A stretch of 14,737 nucleotides of DNA, from assembly GCA_023430945.1 (NCBI GenBank), contig JAEYYE010000003.1, positions 1 through 14,737 of the forward strand, written 5' to 3'. The notes under the pieces are model-generated. The model worked only from the letters and a program-made list of their open reading frames with translations, was not told the DNA's origin and did no database searches. This document shows, piece after piece, positions 13,934-14,737 of the stretch (position 1 is the stretch's first letter; each line of letters begins with the position of its first letter). Origin of the DNA: Bacteroidota bacterium. GTDB taxonomy: Bacteria > Bacteroidota > Bacteroidia > Flavobacteriales_F > PHOS-HE28. The translations under genes were made by a program, and so were the position numbers.

Positions 13934-14737
13934 AGGAACGGTGAAGCTCACCAGGTTCAGCCACGGCGCCGGGTGTGGTTGCAAGATCGCACCGGCAACG
14001 CTCGATCGGATCCTGAAAGGCCGCATCGCCGGATCCGCGGATCCTCGTTTGCTGGTGGGCTACGGATCGCGCGACGATGCTGCGGTGCTCGATATCGGCG
14101 ATGGCCGGGCCCTCATCAGCACCACCGATTTCTTCAGCCCGATCGTGGATGATGCGTTCGACTTTGGCCGTGTGGCCGCCGTGAACGCGCTCAGTGACAT
14201 CTACGCCATGGGCGGCAAACCCTTGCTGGCAGTTGCGATCCTGGGCTGGCCGGTGGAAAAACTTCCAGCGGAAATGGCCGCTGAAGTGGTCGATGGCGCA
14301 CGAAAAGCGTGTGATGATGCGGGTATTGCGTTGGCCGGCGGGCACAGCATCGATGCGCCTGAACCTTTCTTCGGCCTGGCGGTCACCGGCGAAGTGCCGA
14401 TCGGCCGGATCAAACGGAACAACACCGCGCGTGAAGGTGATGTGATCATACTCACGAAACCGATCGGTCTGGGTATTCTGGCAACCGCACGAAAACGGGA
14501 CAAGCTGAAGCCGGAACATGCAGCGATCGCGCTTGAAATAATGTGCTCCAGCAATTCCATAGGTACCGCGCTCGGGGCGGTCGAAGGTGTGCATGCGCTC
14601 ACCGATGTCACCGGATTCGGTCTGCTCGGCCATTTGCTCGAGATGTGCGAAGGCAGCGGCCTGGCCGCATCGATCGAACATGCCGCGATCCCGGTGATAC
14701 CCGAAGCGTTGGAATACCTTGCGCAGGGCTGTTACCC
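13914..14737 (+). CDS. selD: Selenide, water dikinase (3' end outside window)
   Basis: SelD makes selenophosphate: selenide + ATP + H2O to selenophosphate + AMP + Pi. From ATG 13914 the frame is open for 274 codons to the window edge; E. coli SelD has 347 residues, so about 75 are missing. The flexible N-terminal loop reads SHGAGCGCK (16-24), with Cys21 and Lys24 matching catalytic Cys17 and Lys20 of E. coli. The codon for residue 21 is TGT, so this is the Cys form, not a selenoprotein. AIRS/PurM-like motifs follow: GSRDDAAVLDIGDG, ISTTDFFSPIVDD, NALSDIYAMGGKP, AGGHSIDAPEPFFGLAVTG, LTKPIGLGIL and LTDVTGFGLLGHLLEM. It overlaps mnmH by 20 bp and supplies that enzyme's substrate. No selA, selB or tRNA-Sec is visible here. 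Confidence 0.96.
   Translation, partial: MSVSVSEGTVKLTRFSHGAGCGCKIAPATLDRILKGRIAGSADPRLLVGYGSRDDAAVLDIGDGRALISTTDFFSPIVDDAFDFGRVAAVNALSDIYAMGGKPLLAVAILGWPVEKLPAEMAAEVVDGARKACDDAGIALAGGHSIDAPEPFFGLAVTGEVPIGRIKRNNTAREGDVIILTKPIGLGILATARKRDKLKPEHAAIALEIMCSSNSIGTALGAVEGVHALTDVTGFGLLGHLLEMCEGSGLAASIEHAAIPVIPEALEYLAQGCY

Noticed and set aside
13917..14681. A 254-codon open frame on the minus strand opposite selD
   Set aside because: The plus strand encodes an unmistakable SelD with catalytic Cys and Lys; the reverse frame has no recognisable features.
1..14737. CRISPR arrays, toxin-antitoxin pairs, restriction or other defence genes, tRNA or rRNA genes
   Set aside because: I looked for regularly spaced repeats, small gene pairs, methylase or nuclease motifs and cloverleaf or rRNA sequences, and saw none.

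Overview
The window is a GC-rich stretch of a Bacteroidota chromosome, most likely of the order Flavobacteriales. The pointers are a type IX secretion (T9SS) C-terminal sorting domain on an M1 metallopeptidase, a GWxTD-domain protein, a PorT-like outer-membrane barrel, a glycine-zipper OmpA lipoprotein, promoter-like sequences matching the Bacteroidota -7 box TAnnTTTG, and mostly absent Shine-Dalgarno sequences. Nothing looks like a plasmid, phage, IS element, CRISPR array or defence island. No tRNA or rRNA was seen. Protein identities come from reading motifs, not from a database search.

Layout. 1-1754 (+): the 3' end of a GWxTD-domain protein, then a family 2 glycosyltransferase. 1693-2118 (-): aroQ (type II 3-dehydroquinate dehydratase), whose 3' end overlaps the glycosyltransferase tail to tail. 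2218-3123 (+): xerD, divergent from aroQ. 3125-7448 (-): three genes on one strand. They are a secreted M1-family metallopeptidase with a T9SS tail; 16 bp downstream, a protein of unknown function in which I can trace a kinase-like residue order; and then a small secreted Cys-containing protein. 7731-9227 (+): an OmpA-family lipoprotein and a secreted protein of unknown function. 9550-12027 (+): ppsA (PEP synthase) behind a 322-bp apparently non-coding leader. 12035-12168: a compound inverted-repeat element between convergent genes. 12183-12785 (-): PorT-like outer-membrane protein. 12908-14737 (+): mnmH (tRNA 2-selenouridine synthase) overlapping selD (selenide, water dikinase), which runs off the window.

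How the genes fit together. The clearest functional unit is mnmH-selD: SelD makes selenophosphate and MnmH uses it to convert 2-thiouridine to 2-selenouridine at tRNA wobble positions. AroQ (shikimate pathway) and PpsA (gluconeogenic PEP supply) are central metabolism. XerD is the chromosome-dimer resolution recombinase, not a mobile-element integrase. Many of the rest are envelope or exported proteins (OmpA, PorT-like, M1 peptidase, two secreted unknowns).

Most of the window is ordinary core genome. The two items most worth following up are the kinase-like unknown protein at 3959-4984 and the strong excess of the tetranucleotide GATC in both coding and non-coding DNA.
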